Source of the DNA: Malachius bipustulatus
Lineage: Eukaryota > Arthropoda > Insecta > Coleoptera > Melyridae
Assembly: GCA_910589415.1 (NCBI GenBank)
Contig: OU342630.1
Location: 14,479,867 to 14,543,866, forward strand
DNA length: 64,000 nt
Direction: 5' to 3'
The notes under the pieces were generated by a model that saw only the letters and a program-made list of their open reading frames with translations, was not told the DNA's origin and did not search any database. Of the stretch, positions 33,139-43,240 are shown one piece after another. Position numbers and translations under genes: made by a program. The number at the start of each line of letters is the position of its first letter. Position 1 is the stretch's first letter.

Positions 33139-33331
33139 TGTGCTGTTAGGAGATTGTGACGGTCTTGGCAACAAGGCGCGTGACTGACAGCACAAGTACA
33201 GTAATGGCGACTGTGAGATGTTCCTAAAAGTTGTTCAATAAAACTTATTATTTATCACTTGTGAATTGTGTTACGTTTCTTTATTCCTCTACAGAATAAT
33301 CTCTAAGACTATTATTATCAATAATAGTACA
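33139..33331 (+). repeat. 3' LTR of the Gypsy element
   Basis: The LTR is 193 bp, identical to the 5' LTR apart from one G/A difference near 33295. It is preceded by the polypurine tract at 33126-33138 and followed by the TSD CTATT. Confidence 0.95.
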
Positions 33332-33336
33332 CTATT

Positions 33337-33438
33337 CTCCAAGAGTGGCTCCAAGATAAACTGAGTTATAAGAGTGTAATTCGTTGCAGTGGATCTCTGA
33401 TGAAGTCGTTTTGAAAGTCGGAGAATCACTGACTAAGA
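33337..33438 (-). pseudogene. Upstream piece of the degenerate reverse transcriptase cut by the Gypsy element
   Basis: On the minus strand this reads into the segment just before VNAVYTDFS across the Gypsy TSD, giving ...GDIYVNAVYTDFS when the insertion is disregarded. It is too short and broken for independent recognition; the call rests on the continuity and on the target duplication. Confidence 0.55.
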
Positions 33439-34464
33439 ATAGTAGTGGATTCTGTGAGTTGGACGAATGTGCTCGGATTTCAGAGTCTACCGAGACTAGT
33501 CCTTCCCCCCGTTTTCGAGGATGCTGAATACGATGGTGGTGGTTTAAACTCTTCTCGAGTTGATCACATTGCCTAAAACGGCCAAAAACCACCCCTATGA
33601 AGGGTAAATCACGGAACTTCTTTCTCTTGGCGGCCAAACTTGTATCACTCCCCGTTTTCGAGGTCGCTGAACGGGATGCTGACGTCGATGTCGGTTCTCG
33701 ACACCCGCCAACCTCTCTAGACGGCCAAGAACAACCCCCGGAGTGGGTGAAACGGGAACTCGCCGCGTGAAATCGACGAAAATCCGTCCCCGCCCGTTTT
33801 CGAGGATGCTGACGTCGAAGTTATTATTATTATTATTATTATTAAGTCGGTGCTCGACGTCCGCCAACCCCTCTACGCGGCCAACAACAACCACCGGAAG
33901 GGGTGAAACGGGAATTCGCCGCGTGAAATCGACGAAAACGATTCATCGCCCGTTTTCGAGGATGCTGAACGAATGAGAACTAAAACGTTCTCATGTTAAT
34001 TGTTCATCCCTTCCGGTGGTTGTTGTTGGCCGCGTAGAGGGGTTGGCGGGCGTCGAGGACCGACCTCGACGTCAGCATCACGTTCAGCATCCTCGAGAAA
34101 GGGCGGGGACGGAATTTCGTCGATTTCACGCGGCGTGTTCCCGTTTCACCCATTCCGGGGGTTGTTTTTGGCCGCGTAGAGGGGTTGGCGGGCATCGAGA
34201 ACCGACCTCGACGTCAGCATCGCGTTCAGCGACTTCCAAAACGGGGGGTAACACAAGTTTGGCCGCCAAGAGAAAGAAGTTCCGTGATTTACCCTTCATA
34301 GGGGTGGTTTTTGGCCGTTTTAAGGGGTGCGGTCAACTCGAGAAGAGTTCAAACCACCACCATCCTATTCAGCATCCTCGAAAACGGGGGGGAGGGCTAG
34401 TCTCGTTAGACTCTGAAATCTGAGCACTTTTCGGGGTTTTTTCCGACTCTCTGAATCCACTATA
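33439..34464. mobile_element. ~1.03-kb foldback element with ~460-bp arms and internal sub-repeats
   Basis: The left arm (33439-33902) and right arm (34006-34464) are reverse complements with few differences; the outer edges are ATAGTAGTGGATTC and GAATCCACTAT. The ~103-bp loop holds a small hairpin (ATGAGAAC / GTTCTCAT). Inside each arm a ~140-180-bp unit recurs, with shared phrases CGTTTTCGAGGATGCTGA, CCGCCAACC, GGTGAAACGGGAA and CGCCGCGTGAAATCGACGAA. The left arm has gained a (TTA)8 tract at about 33822. The element is GC-rich against an AT-rich background. No transposase. It abuts the decayed reverse transcriptase beside the Gypsy element. Confidence 0.85.
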
Positions 34465-35486
34465 GGTAACAAATGTGAATGCAAACACAATTCAAAGAAC
34501 TTTGAGAAATTATGGAGTACGTTGGTTTCCACCCACAACTCCAGGAAGTATCATGAAACCAGGTATCCTAGAATTACTTCGTTTATTGTTAACATACGAC
34601 CAAAATTTCTTGGAATATGCCTCTGTTTCTCTTTTTATCTTACCAGTGAAAGGTCTATGTGAAATCCTGATATCGTTGTTTATCTTTGGGATGTCCTATG
34701 ATTTCACTTCGGGAAATTCCGGAAAGAGATCGGGACAAAGGAGTCTAAAGCCTTATACAAGTTGGAGTAAAGTCTTTCCAAGGCTACTTCACGTTGATCA
34801 ACATTCGTGACAACCAGGCAGTTGGGCGCTGGCATGTGGTTGTAAAATGTATCCAATTTTTAACTGTGACTAAAATTGGTAGAACATTTTTCGGACAAAA
34901 GTTTCATAATTTTTCCATCGGAATCCGAATACTCGGGATGGTTTTGTGGCCAAACGATTGCAAACCCACAACCAAGCAACTTTTGAGCCAAACTTTTTTT
35001 TAACGCTAACCGCTCGGAAGTATTGAACCATTCCCAAACTTTTGAGGTAACGAGTATTGATTACCTATAGTAATGGCCATAGATAATATGCAGTGTGGGT
35101 AGCATAGGGCAATGCATTTTAAATGGGTAAAAAATTGACAGAGTTGTCAGCTCAATGCAAGCAGTGGCACAGGTTCATATAAAAATATTAAAATCGAAAG
35201 GAAATTGACATTTCTATTCTCAGGATTTCTAGACAAAAATAATTGAGGTTCTGTTCTCTGTTAAAATGTCAAAAAGTAATACTTTTTTGATGTTTCTATA
35301 ACGTATAGACTGAATATTGCAATGCTTGTAGGGTAGGTATTGCTTTTACATTATATAAATATTGTTTGAACACATCCTTTATTTAAACAGGTAGGTAAAA
35401 TGAATGTCGTAGTGCTTGTTAATAAAATTTTATTTATTGCTACTTTATTGATGACTTTATTTATCAAGGCTTTATTTATCTATTTA
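34465..35486. other. Intronic DNA, possible very old transposase trace
   Basis: The plus-strand frame from 34475 opens with NANTIQRTLRNYGVR, which faintly resembles the helix-turn-helix region of Tc1-like transposases, but nothing after it supports this. The rest is AT-rich with no recognisable feature. Confidence 0.25.
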
Positions 35487-37685
35487 GGCCAGTAGAATGG
35501 TATTTTGAGTTTGCGTTATCATGCACAAATTTTGTACTATACGAAATTCAATAGAGGGTTATTAGGAAATGTTAAATCCAAATTTGCAGCACCGTGCGAT
35601 TTTTTTTTACCGAGTTATGCAGAAAAGCGTTTTTCATTTCATTTCCACGAATATCTCGGCTTCTATCCATCGCACATAAGTAAATGACATATCATTCTCT
35701 TCGTTATGGAATTATCTACATTTTTTATACAAATATTATTTTTGTTACACTGATAATAAAAATAATATTGAGGTTTAAAGTTAAAAATTTGTCTTTTGAA
35801 TAAGGTTTTTTGCAAATTACTTATTTTTTCTGCATTTTACCGCTGGAAAGCCTAAGTAGTTTTTTGAAGAACAGTCAATTACCTGTGCACTGGTAGGTCA
35901 ATCTTGAAAATCCAATAATCCAGTCTCCGGCAATCTACGCGCAAACATGTGCATGTCGGTGATGTACAATTTTGAATTGACGAATACATTCGTCAACGAC
36001 TCGAAAACTCGCATGAAAAATTGAGCATTTGTTTTAATTTACATTCAATGTGCAACATTTCTACGTTTATTGTTCATAAATATTGAATATTTTAAATTGC
36101 AAAACACACAAGTTAATAATCTTTATTTTTAATACTTTCTTTATTGCATGCTTAGTTGCTAAATTTGAAGTAAAAAACATGAGTGTATTTTTTTTAAGAA
36201 AAATCAAGTAATAATCAGTTAAACAAAGTACAAAGTGCTTTTACAAGAGTCAAGATTATAATTTTATTTTTTTCTAGCACGTTTCGATGGGCCAGGTTCT
36301 TCCTCATTTTCTTTGTTTACTATTCCACAATAAATTTTGTCTGAATTCTTAGCTCGTCTATAATAGCGAGGCAGGGGAACCGTGGTTAGTAAATACATGT
36401 CTTCATCATCGCTGCTGTCGTTAGTGATTTCCGCGACGTTTAAACAACTTTGACCTGAGCAGTTCTTGCAAACTGCATAGCATTTCAGTCCTGCTTTTCT
36501 GCAGCCACAAGCTGCCCCGCAATCTTTTGTGCATGCACAGGAAATAACCTTGAGATGTGAAGATGGAATTGGATCTTTAGTGCTCATTACGGGTTCTAAT
36601 CCACATTTATGTCTCTTCCAGCCCCAGGTTTCCGCTTCCAAGATATTGCCAAGCCATGCTTGGATTTGGTAACAAGTTCGAAATGAATGCTGCTGAACAG
36701 CTCACTCTGATGGTGGTAAAGAAGTAAGATCCGATTTTGTCTTTTGTCCCATGCGGGAGAAAAAGTTGAAACGAAATTCGTCGTAGGATTTTTCGTTGTT
36801 TCGGCCATAGAGAGCGATAAAGACTTATTTTCTTATGTTGACGCAATCAGTGCGTGGTTCGGCTTTTTTGATTTAAAATATTACAACATTTGTTACAGAT
36901 GATTTTTTCTGGTTTAAGAGTAGAACTCAGTTTTTTCTGACCCTTTTCCAAGTTTTTGAGACAAACATTGGTGACGTGTTTTCCGAGTTAATATAAATTG
37001 ACCGTTTAATTAGTCACGGTGACTAGAAGTTTTCACGCAACTAAGAACGCACGTGATAGCACCGGGAAAACATACACTGACAGATCCCAATATCTCACAC
37101 AAAACTCACTTTCATGAATAAAATAGATACACACTACAATTCCACTCACAAAAGATAAAAAAATCTACGAAAAAAAAACGGATAAAATATACCAATTTTC
37201 GACATGCACAATTTCTCAGGGGGATTACCAGAGACTCGTTTATCGGATTTTCATGATTGACCAATCAGCGTAACGGTAATTGACTGTTCTTCAAAAAACT
37301 ACTAGGGTTTTCCAGCGTTAAAATGCAAAAAAAAAAAATAAGTAATTTGCAAAAAACCTTATTCGAAAGACAATTTTCTAACTTTAAACCTCAATATTGT
37401 TTTTATTATCAGTGTAACAAAAATAATATTTGTATAAAAAATGTAGGTAATTCCATAACGAAGAGAATGATATGTCATTTGCTTATGTGCGATAGATAAG
37501 AACCGAGATATTCGTAAAAATAAAAAATAAAACGTTTTTTGGCATAACTTGGTAAAAAAAAATCACACGGTGCTGCAAATTTGGATTTAACATCTCTCAA
37601 GGGTCCTCTATCGAATTTTGTATAGTACAGAATTTGTGCATGGTAACGCAAACTGAGGACATTTTTGAGGACGATTCTACTGGCC
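35487..37685. mobile_element. 2.2-kb DNA transposon with ~400-bp TIRs and a CXC-domain ORF remnant
   Basis: The left TIR (35487-35883) and right TIR (37275-37685) are inverted copies from GGCCAGTAGAAT inward to CAGTCAATTACC. They are flanked by TA at 35485-35486 and 37686-37687. The interior contains the broken minus-strand CXC-domain frame at 36264-36824 and otherwise AT-rich sequence. TIR identity is interrupted by small indels. I do not recognise a canonical DDE motif, so the superfamily stays open. Confidence 0.8.
36264..36824 (-). pseudogene. CXC (tesmin/TSO1-like) domain C-terminal fragment carried by the 35.5-37.7 kb element
   Basis: Minus strand. After a stop at 36825-36827 the frame reads VFIALYGRNNEKSYDEF... 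up to LPPSE, then an in-frame TGA (36702-36704), then AVQQHSFRTCYQIQAWLGN. A WGW segment follows (WGWKRHKCGLEPVMS), then the cysteine cluster CACTKDCGAACGCRK / CKNCSGQSC, an acidic patch and a basic tail. This order (LALYG-type, LPP, H.R..YQ, WGW, CXC) is one I associate with large insect proteins of repeat origin; it is not a normal TSO1 regulator. Most of the N-terminal protein is missing and the TGA kills this copy. Confidence 0.75.
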
Positions 37686-37687
37686 TA

Positions 37688-39436
37688 ATTAGGGAATGTG
37701 GCTATCATTTTTGATAGATAGGCAGGTATACTGCCTTCGCATTTTATATATTCATTTAACACTTTTAGAAAAAAACAATTTCGAGTAGATGTCTCAGTAT
37801 TTTTGCCAGTTATGTATAAGATTCTCCCGAGGATTCTCCGCTTTGGCTATATACGGCAATGTAATCATAATAATATACTCATAATAGTCCATCTTCAGAG
37901 GACTTAAGTCAAATACTTACTTTATTCTTCTTCTCAGGGGGATGTTACCAATGATGAGTATTAAATATACATCAACACTCGTATTAGCTTGGAACCTAGG
38001 TATTGGCTGTTGAACTGAGGTTGTTGCGGTCCAAGAATATTTCGTTTTGAATAAAAAAAAACAACATACGCACTGTCTCCGAGAAAGAAGGAACTGTGTA
38101 TTGGTTTTTAGTTTAAGTGCAGAAAAATAAATTGAGACTCAAAATCTCTGTCCATTATTGCTCATATTCAAGAAATAATACAAAAGTAAATATAACTTCG
38201 TGAATTGTTGTATGACCTCTATAGTTAACATGACAGTTTTATTATTTAATTATCAATGTTTGGTTACCAACGCAACGCCAATTATTGCCATTACAACAGA
38301 GTATCTGTCAGTTGAAAATTCAAATTCCGCATCTACCAATTACTCTGTGGAGTAAGTAAATGTAGATCTTTAGGAAATGTGTTCTCGCAAGGAATTGTAG
38401 AAGGAATGACAAATACCGCGTCATAGCATTTAAATTCATTTAGTATAAATAAAAATCAATATTAATTATATCAATATTATCAATACCTACACCTACAAAT
38501 ATGTTCTGACTAACTAAATAATCGAAACTATTTTGTTCATAAAATGGATATTAATTTGAAAAAGAAGAATATAATAAACTTTGACAGATTCAAAAGAATA
38601 ATTATAATTATAATTATCTGAATACCTATTGTAATAATGTATGAAGTTATAAACTCTACTAACTGTGCTGTTCCATGTTGTGCAATCCTCACTTATGAAC
38701 GAGATCAATGTTAAAAGAGCAGTCTGCTGAGGTACAAAACGTTACAAAAGTGCAATGAATTAAATAATTTTCAAAATGAAGAGCGTACGCTCGTGGACGC
38801 GTGCTTCCCAGAAGTACAACAAAAGCGGCAACTATGAGCGCCATAAAAGCAATGCTGCATAATAACTATGGCCCTTACTATAGGAACCTACTGATTCGTT
38901 TGAAAATCTATTGACATTAGAATTTTTCAGCTCACATTTATTCATTTACTGGCAATATTATAACACTATAATGCCAGTATTTATAAAACTTTACGGTTCA
39001 GTAATAGCTAAATTAAATAAATAATGGGACCTTGGGATAACAGGTGTAACATTTATAACCATGCATCTTTGATCTTATAATTCTAATTTTTCATCTTATA
39101 ATTCTCTTCCACTTGATTATTTCATAAAACCTAAGTTTGCCGTTTCCTTATACCTGTTTAATACGAGATACTTTAAAATAAATTAGAGACGAGAAACATC
39201 CCCGTAAATGAAATTTACTGTATAAACCATGATTTTTTTTATTCACACATGCAGACATTAGTTACACAAATTAAGTGAAATGAATCACCCACGGCCGCTT
39301 TTGTCCTCTTTTGTAGGTAAAGTAAAAAAATATATTTACGTCTCTTGTATGAAATATGTTATGCAGTAGATTATTGTCTCAGATATAAATTCACCATCAC
39401 CACCCAACTAAAATGTGAATAAATTATTTCCCTTAC
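37688..39436. other. AT-rich intronic DNA next to the CCP exon
   Basis: There is no recognisable gene or clear element. A GC-richer patch at about 38780-38880 contains 'gagcgtacgctcgtggacgcg' without a pattern I can name. Open frames are short. Confidence 0.35.
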
Positions 39437-39599
39437 CAGTGAAATTTGTAAGTAGTGTAGTGGGAACGCAGGAGGGTAGTCTCGAGGACCAGGCGCCGTT
39501 CTCACAATGCGGAGTTGCCGTACCTAGCAGTTTGTACAGACCCAGCTCTCTACATCTAATTTGCAGTTTGGCTCCATGAGGAAACACCCACCCAGCATT
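39437..39599 (-). CDS. hig: hikaru genki (hig)-like exon: most of a sushi/CCP domain
   Basis: Minus strand, 163 bp, acceptor TTGTTACAG|AATGC and donor ACTG|GTAAGG; phase 0 in, phase 1 out. It encodes [20 protein letters not shown], then [18 protein letters not shown], and [16 protein letters not shown]. Three of the four CCP cysteines are present (IRC, PHC, PSC), with the conserved Gly and Trp between them. The first cysteine must come from the previous exon. The phase-1 donor joins the Ig exon at 1997-2170 to give T-E-D. The sequence is highly typical of Hig, a secreted synaptic-cleft CCP/Ig protein. Confidence 0.87.
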
Positions 39600-40613
39600 C
39601 TGTAACAAATTTAACATACATTATAATTGTATAATTCTTATATTCGCGAATTAAGGATACTACTAATTATCATTATTAAAAACTTCTGAATAAAGAGAGA
39701 ATAAAAATTTAATTTTGTGGCAATTTTTTTAGTAATATTTTCTTCGTGACTATAAATAAAAAAAATGCTACAACCATATACTCGTTGTTGCTGAACCTGG
39801 CAACGATGCATTTCAAAGTTCGTTAAGCCCCATCTAGCATAAGTTTGGTGAAAATGAGAACGCGTGAGAACGTGAAAATATGAAGTGAAAGTAGGTACCT
39901 ACCGTGAAAGTAGAGTACCTTGATATAAAATTACGATAAAGAGTATAGAAGCTAATATTTCTTCTCTTTCTAATCGATAGTGGTCTGAGAGAGAGCAAGC
40001 CATCTTTATTCAATGTATAGTGACTTTCTAGTTAATTCTCATGCATTCCTTACAATCATGGTGGGATTGGTGGGGCGGTTACTTGCAGGTTACACGGGCA
40101 TTACAAGAAATTGTCTAATAATTGTCTTTTTATTAAAGAATGTTTTTAATTTTATTCTTCTCACAATAAGACTGAGGTGTAGACAGGAAGTTATACAAAC
40201 TGTAAAATTACCGATACCACATGCAGACCTTTACCTGTTTATTATTGATCTTCAATAAACGAGAATAAAGTTTATGTATTTTTTTTATTTTGAAAAAATA
40301 ATTTTAAAAAAACAATAAAATAAATGATCGGTTAATATTATTATAACAGCTCTTTCCAAGAGTACAGGTTATGGACAAGTCATCATAATTAGTGAAGATG
40401 TGGGGGTTCTCTCACAGGTTTGAGGTATCAGGTAAAAAAAGTGTTTTTTTTTTTTGGAAGAGTAGTAGAGTTGAATTTTGGTTATGCTACCCATAGAGAA
40501 AGATAATATAATAGAGTGTTCGATTACACGTAGAACTCTAGGTAACCTGCGACGGTGCCGACTACCTGGGCTACCGGAGATATCATTGGTAAGCGCGGGA
40601 CATTCAAATTTAA
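39600..40613. other. Intronic DNA upstream of the CCP exon, no recognisable gene
   Basis: A polypyrimidine tract is not prominent before the acceptor; the sequence upstream is simply AT-rich. The plus-strand frame 40013-40258 is open without a recognisable domain. Nothing else was found. Confidence 0.35.
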
Positions 40614-41516
40614 CCCGGGAGTGGTCGCTAGGTGAGCATTTAGCTCACCATTGTCTTTAAACTGTAATTATTCTGTTACTTGAACTCGTACAATCTTGTC
40701 GATTTTTCTAGCTTAGTTTATAGCCTTAAGAAGAAACATAGAAAGGATTTTGTAATGAAAATCGGATAAATTTATTTTTTATTGATGCTTCATTCACCGC
40801 AGTTGCCGCTGCGCGAGCTAATCGCTCATTAGCGACCACCCGCGTCACTCAACTGCTCTTATGTTTAGGTCTGCTAGCCATATGCAAGGGTTGCTGTAAT
40901 TTCTTTATCTGAAGTTATTTGTTGTTTTTATGGTATTATGGTATTAGCTTAGTTAAGAATCGAATCAGTTTGTGTTATTTAATGTAAAAAAATCCTATAG
41001 TTATATACCAAAAACATTTATATTGGCAAGTTAACATTATTCCCCCTTATTTTAAAATACCTACAACAAATATTGCTAATACAGGCTGTTCGGTTATTGG
41101 AAAGCCAAAATAAAATTTTATATTATACAAAACCACATCATCAACATAAAAAAGAATAACTTTGTCCTGATCGGGCTTCATTCAGGAAATATTTCCAAAA
41201 ATGTAAAACTAAATTATGTATAAATATTTTATTTTTTTCAGTACTTAGACAGCCAAATTAAAATTTCATCAAAAATTTAATTAAATTTGAATTTTTATTT
41301 GTTTTATAAAAAAATAATAACATTTTCCAGGTAGGCTTTGTTTAGGAAATACTCAGACAAAAAAAAAAAGACAACGCCTGATCTGGAAATTCTTTTTTAC
41401 CCTGTATTGTGATTCAAAATGCTTTTTATTGCACATTTGCTTGTTGATTTTACATGGGAGCGAAACGCTCGCTAGCGACCACTGGTGTTACAATTCACCT
41501 AGCGACCAATGCCGGG
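40614..41516. mobile_element. 903-bp piggyBac-type element flanked by TTAA
   Basis: The left end CCCGGGAGTGGTCGCTAGGTGA and right end TCACCTAGCGACCAATGCCGGG are inverted repeats (about 19 of 22 match), next to TTAA at 40610-40613 and 41517-41520. The TAGCGACCA core also recurs subterminally (about 40830 and 41475). There is no transposase ORF. The TTAA target and CCC start fit piggyBac. Confidence 0.8.
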
Positions 41517-41764
41517 TTAAATTTATACCTAATAATTATTTGAATAATTATTTTTACGGTTGAAATGTCGTGACTTCAACAAATGAACTTCCAGACATCA
41601 ATATAAAACTTCTTTATTTTTAATAGGTACACATACGAGAATCCATTTTTTACAGAAAATGATTCTATTTTATAAACCAATTTTCTCAACGTGGGAAGTC
41701 TTTTCCAGGAAAAAGGAAACGATATATTTGCTTTGTAATGATAATTTTTGTTATTAATTTTAAC

Positions 41765-41929
41765 ATAAAAGGCATTCCAACAATCGTCTGCTTGATCGTG
41801 CATCGCAGGCACCGTCGCTTGATTGAGATGCTGCAGACGTGTATACTTAGAGCTGCATATGATCCACCGAAGTGGTAGGTCACGTAACTGGGTCCATTTC
41901 AAGAGGGAAGCAAAAGACAAAAGATCTCT
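41765..41929 (-). CDS. Possible hig exon upstream of the CCP exon (candidate)
   Basis: Minus strand, 165 bp, preceded by a good acceptor (T-rich tract then CAG|AGA at 41930). The frame (RDLLSFASLLKWTQLRDLPL..., then CSSKYTRLQHLNQATVPAMH, then DQADDCWNAFY) has coding-like codon use, Trp and Cys enrichment, and higher GC than its surroundings. Phase 0 at both ends matches the phase-0 entry of 39437-39599, and its last Cys could be the missing first CCP cysteine. Against this, the only donor is TAT|GTTAAA, which is weak, and I do not recognise the protein from family knowledge. Confidence 0.35.
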
Positions 41930-42375
41930 CTGAAAAAAAAATAATTGTTTGATAATTAATAATTTTTCGAGCGAATCAGCAGGCGTTTCGAAGAAAAACT
42001 CCATCAAGAGGAGGATTAGCCCGTTTATTTTCGAAAAATCACGAAAAAATTTACACATATTTTTGACACAAAAATAAGCAACTTATGTCCTATAAACTTT
42101 TTCTTCATACTGATTCCTTCTCTTGTAAAAAAATATCAAGACAAAGAATGCATAGACCTTCATATTTGATGCTTTGACTGAGAAGGAAGAGTTTTAGCAG
42201 AGAAACTCCAAGAAACAAAAAATACTTATTTTTATCAAAGAATATGCCAGAAGTTTTTCAGAGTTTTTTGGGCGACAAATAAGCGGCCCATTATTTGAGG
42301 TTTCCTTTCCAAAGAGAGCCCGGTCACGTGAACTTCTTTACTTAATAAAATGCTCAATATTAATGTACCAAACTA

Positions 42376-42526
42376 ATGCCCGTATTCACAAACGATAATT
42401 TCCTAAATAATTACGTAATCAATTATTCCCATCTCATTCTATTGCAAATAAACTGCATATCTCCATCTCACTCATTTAATTAATTACGTAATTATTTAGG
42501 AAATTATCGTTTGTGAATACGGGCAT
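42376..42526. mobile_element. 151-bp hairpin MITE with ~47-bp arms
   Basis: The arms ATGCCCGTATTCACAAACG...ATTACGTAAT and their complement are near-perfect and surround a ~55-bp loop. Flanking bases give no clear longer target duplication. No ORF. Confidence 0.75.
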
Positions 42527-42904
42527 AAGTAAGTATTAACAGAGAAAATAACACACCGCGCAGCACCTCGGAACCTCCGCAACTCAAAAGATTTGTATTC
42601 GCTTATCTACCTTCTAAGTGTTTTAATACATATTTGCTTGGGCTTTGTATTCATAATTTTGATAAATCCATCATTGTGATTAGAACTGCTTTTAAACCAA
42701 GACACAGACAGAATGTGTTTCCTAAAACAATTATTTCGCATTCAGAAAGAGTTTTTTCGATTTATTTAAAATAATTTTTACTACTTAGGTACAAAAGCAT
42801 GAAACAGCATTGCACTTACCTTTCAAAAAGTCAACGAATATGCGGAAGTTTTACGTTATACTGTTTTGAATTTGATAAATTAATATAAATTATATTTATT
42901 AGCC

Positions 42905-43240
42905 TACTTTAAAGGTAAAGTTGTTATCTAAACTTTATTATTATGAATTATCTTTTGAATACATATGTGCCAAAATTTATAATCATTTACCAAATAATTA
43001 CAAAAAATATAATTTAAAAAAATTTTCAAAAGAAATTAAAAATATTTTATTACAAAAATGCTACTATAGCTTAAATGAATATTTGAACAATTCTTTGGAT
43101 TTATAATTTCATAACTTTATTTCATAATTTCATAATTTTATAACTTTATAACTAATTTTACAATTTATTATTTTCCACAAAAAATACAATAATATGTATT
43201 TATAATATGGAAATAAATGTTATTATTATTATTATTATTA
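42905..43240 (+). mobile_element. 3' end of a non-LTR retrotransposon with (TTA)n tail
   Basis: The plus-strand frame 42921-43106 ends KIYNHLPNNYKKYNLKKF...YYSLNEYLNN, a typical reverse-transcriptase C-terminus (the 'IYNxLP' box) of CR1/Jockey-type elements. It is followed by a stop, a short 3' UTR with AATAAA-like ends and a (TTA)n tract near 43219-43240. Everything upstream is missing, so it is a 5'-truncated copy. Confidence 0.7.

Larger units (their letters stand above)
28686..33336 (+). mobile_element. Complete young Gypsy-type LTR retrotransposon with 5-bp TSD
   Basis: Two 193-bp LTRs, each starting TG and ending CA, flank an internal region with primer-binding site, gag and pol. The target-site duplication is CTATT at 28686-28690 and 33332-33336. 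By my reading the LTRs differ at a single base (acagaGta versus acagaAta), which implies a recent insertion. A purine tract (AAAAAGGGGAGGA) precedes the 3' LTR. No env frame is present. A frame change between gag and pol is the only visible problem in the coding region. Confidence 0.95.
2171..39436 (-). other. hig: Inferred ~37-kb hig intron filled with mobile elements
   Basis: The donor at 39436/39435 (ACTG|GTAAGG) and the acceptor at 2172/2171 (GCAG|AG) have consensus sequences and matching phase 1. No additional hig-like exon was found between them. The interval holds most of the transposons listed here, on both strands. Intron status is inferred from splice phase and protein continuity; no transcript was available. 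Confidence 0.65.

Noticed and set aside
28686..33336. Search for an env gene in the Gypsy element
   Set aside because: Pol ends a dozen bases before the 3' LTR; there is no room for env.
33595..34423. Several ~100-135-codon frames in the foldback element
   Set aside because: They are mirror translations of the two arms and reflect the sub-repeats, with no conserved protein features.
34475..34810. Frame with NANTIQRTLRNYGVR considered as Tc1-like transposase
   Set aside because: Only a short helix-turn-helix-like stretch; no DDE residues, no TIRs and no continued similarity.
41576..42058. 160-codon minus-strand ORF as a whole gene
   Set aside because: Both ends are AT-derived, low-complexity sequence; only the middle (41765-41929) looks coding, so only that part is kept as a candidate exon.
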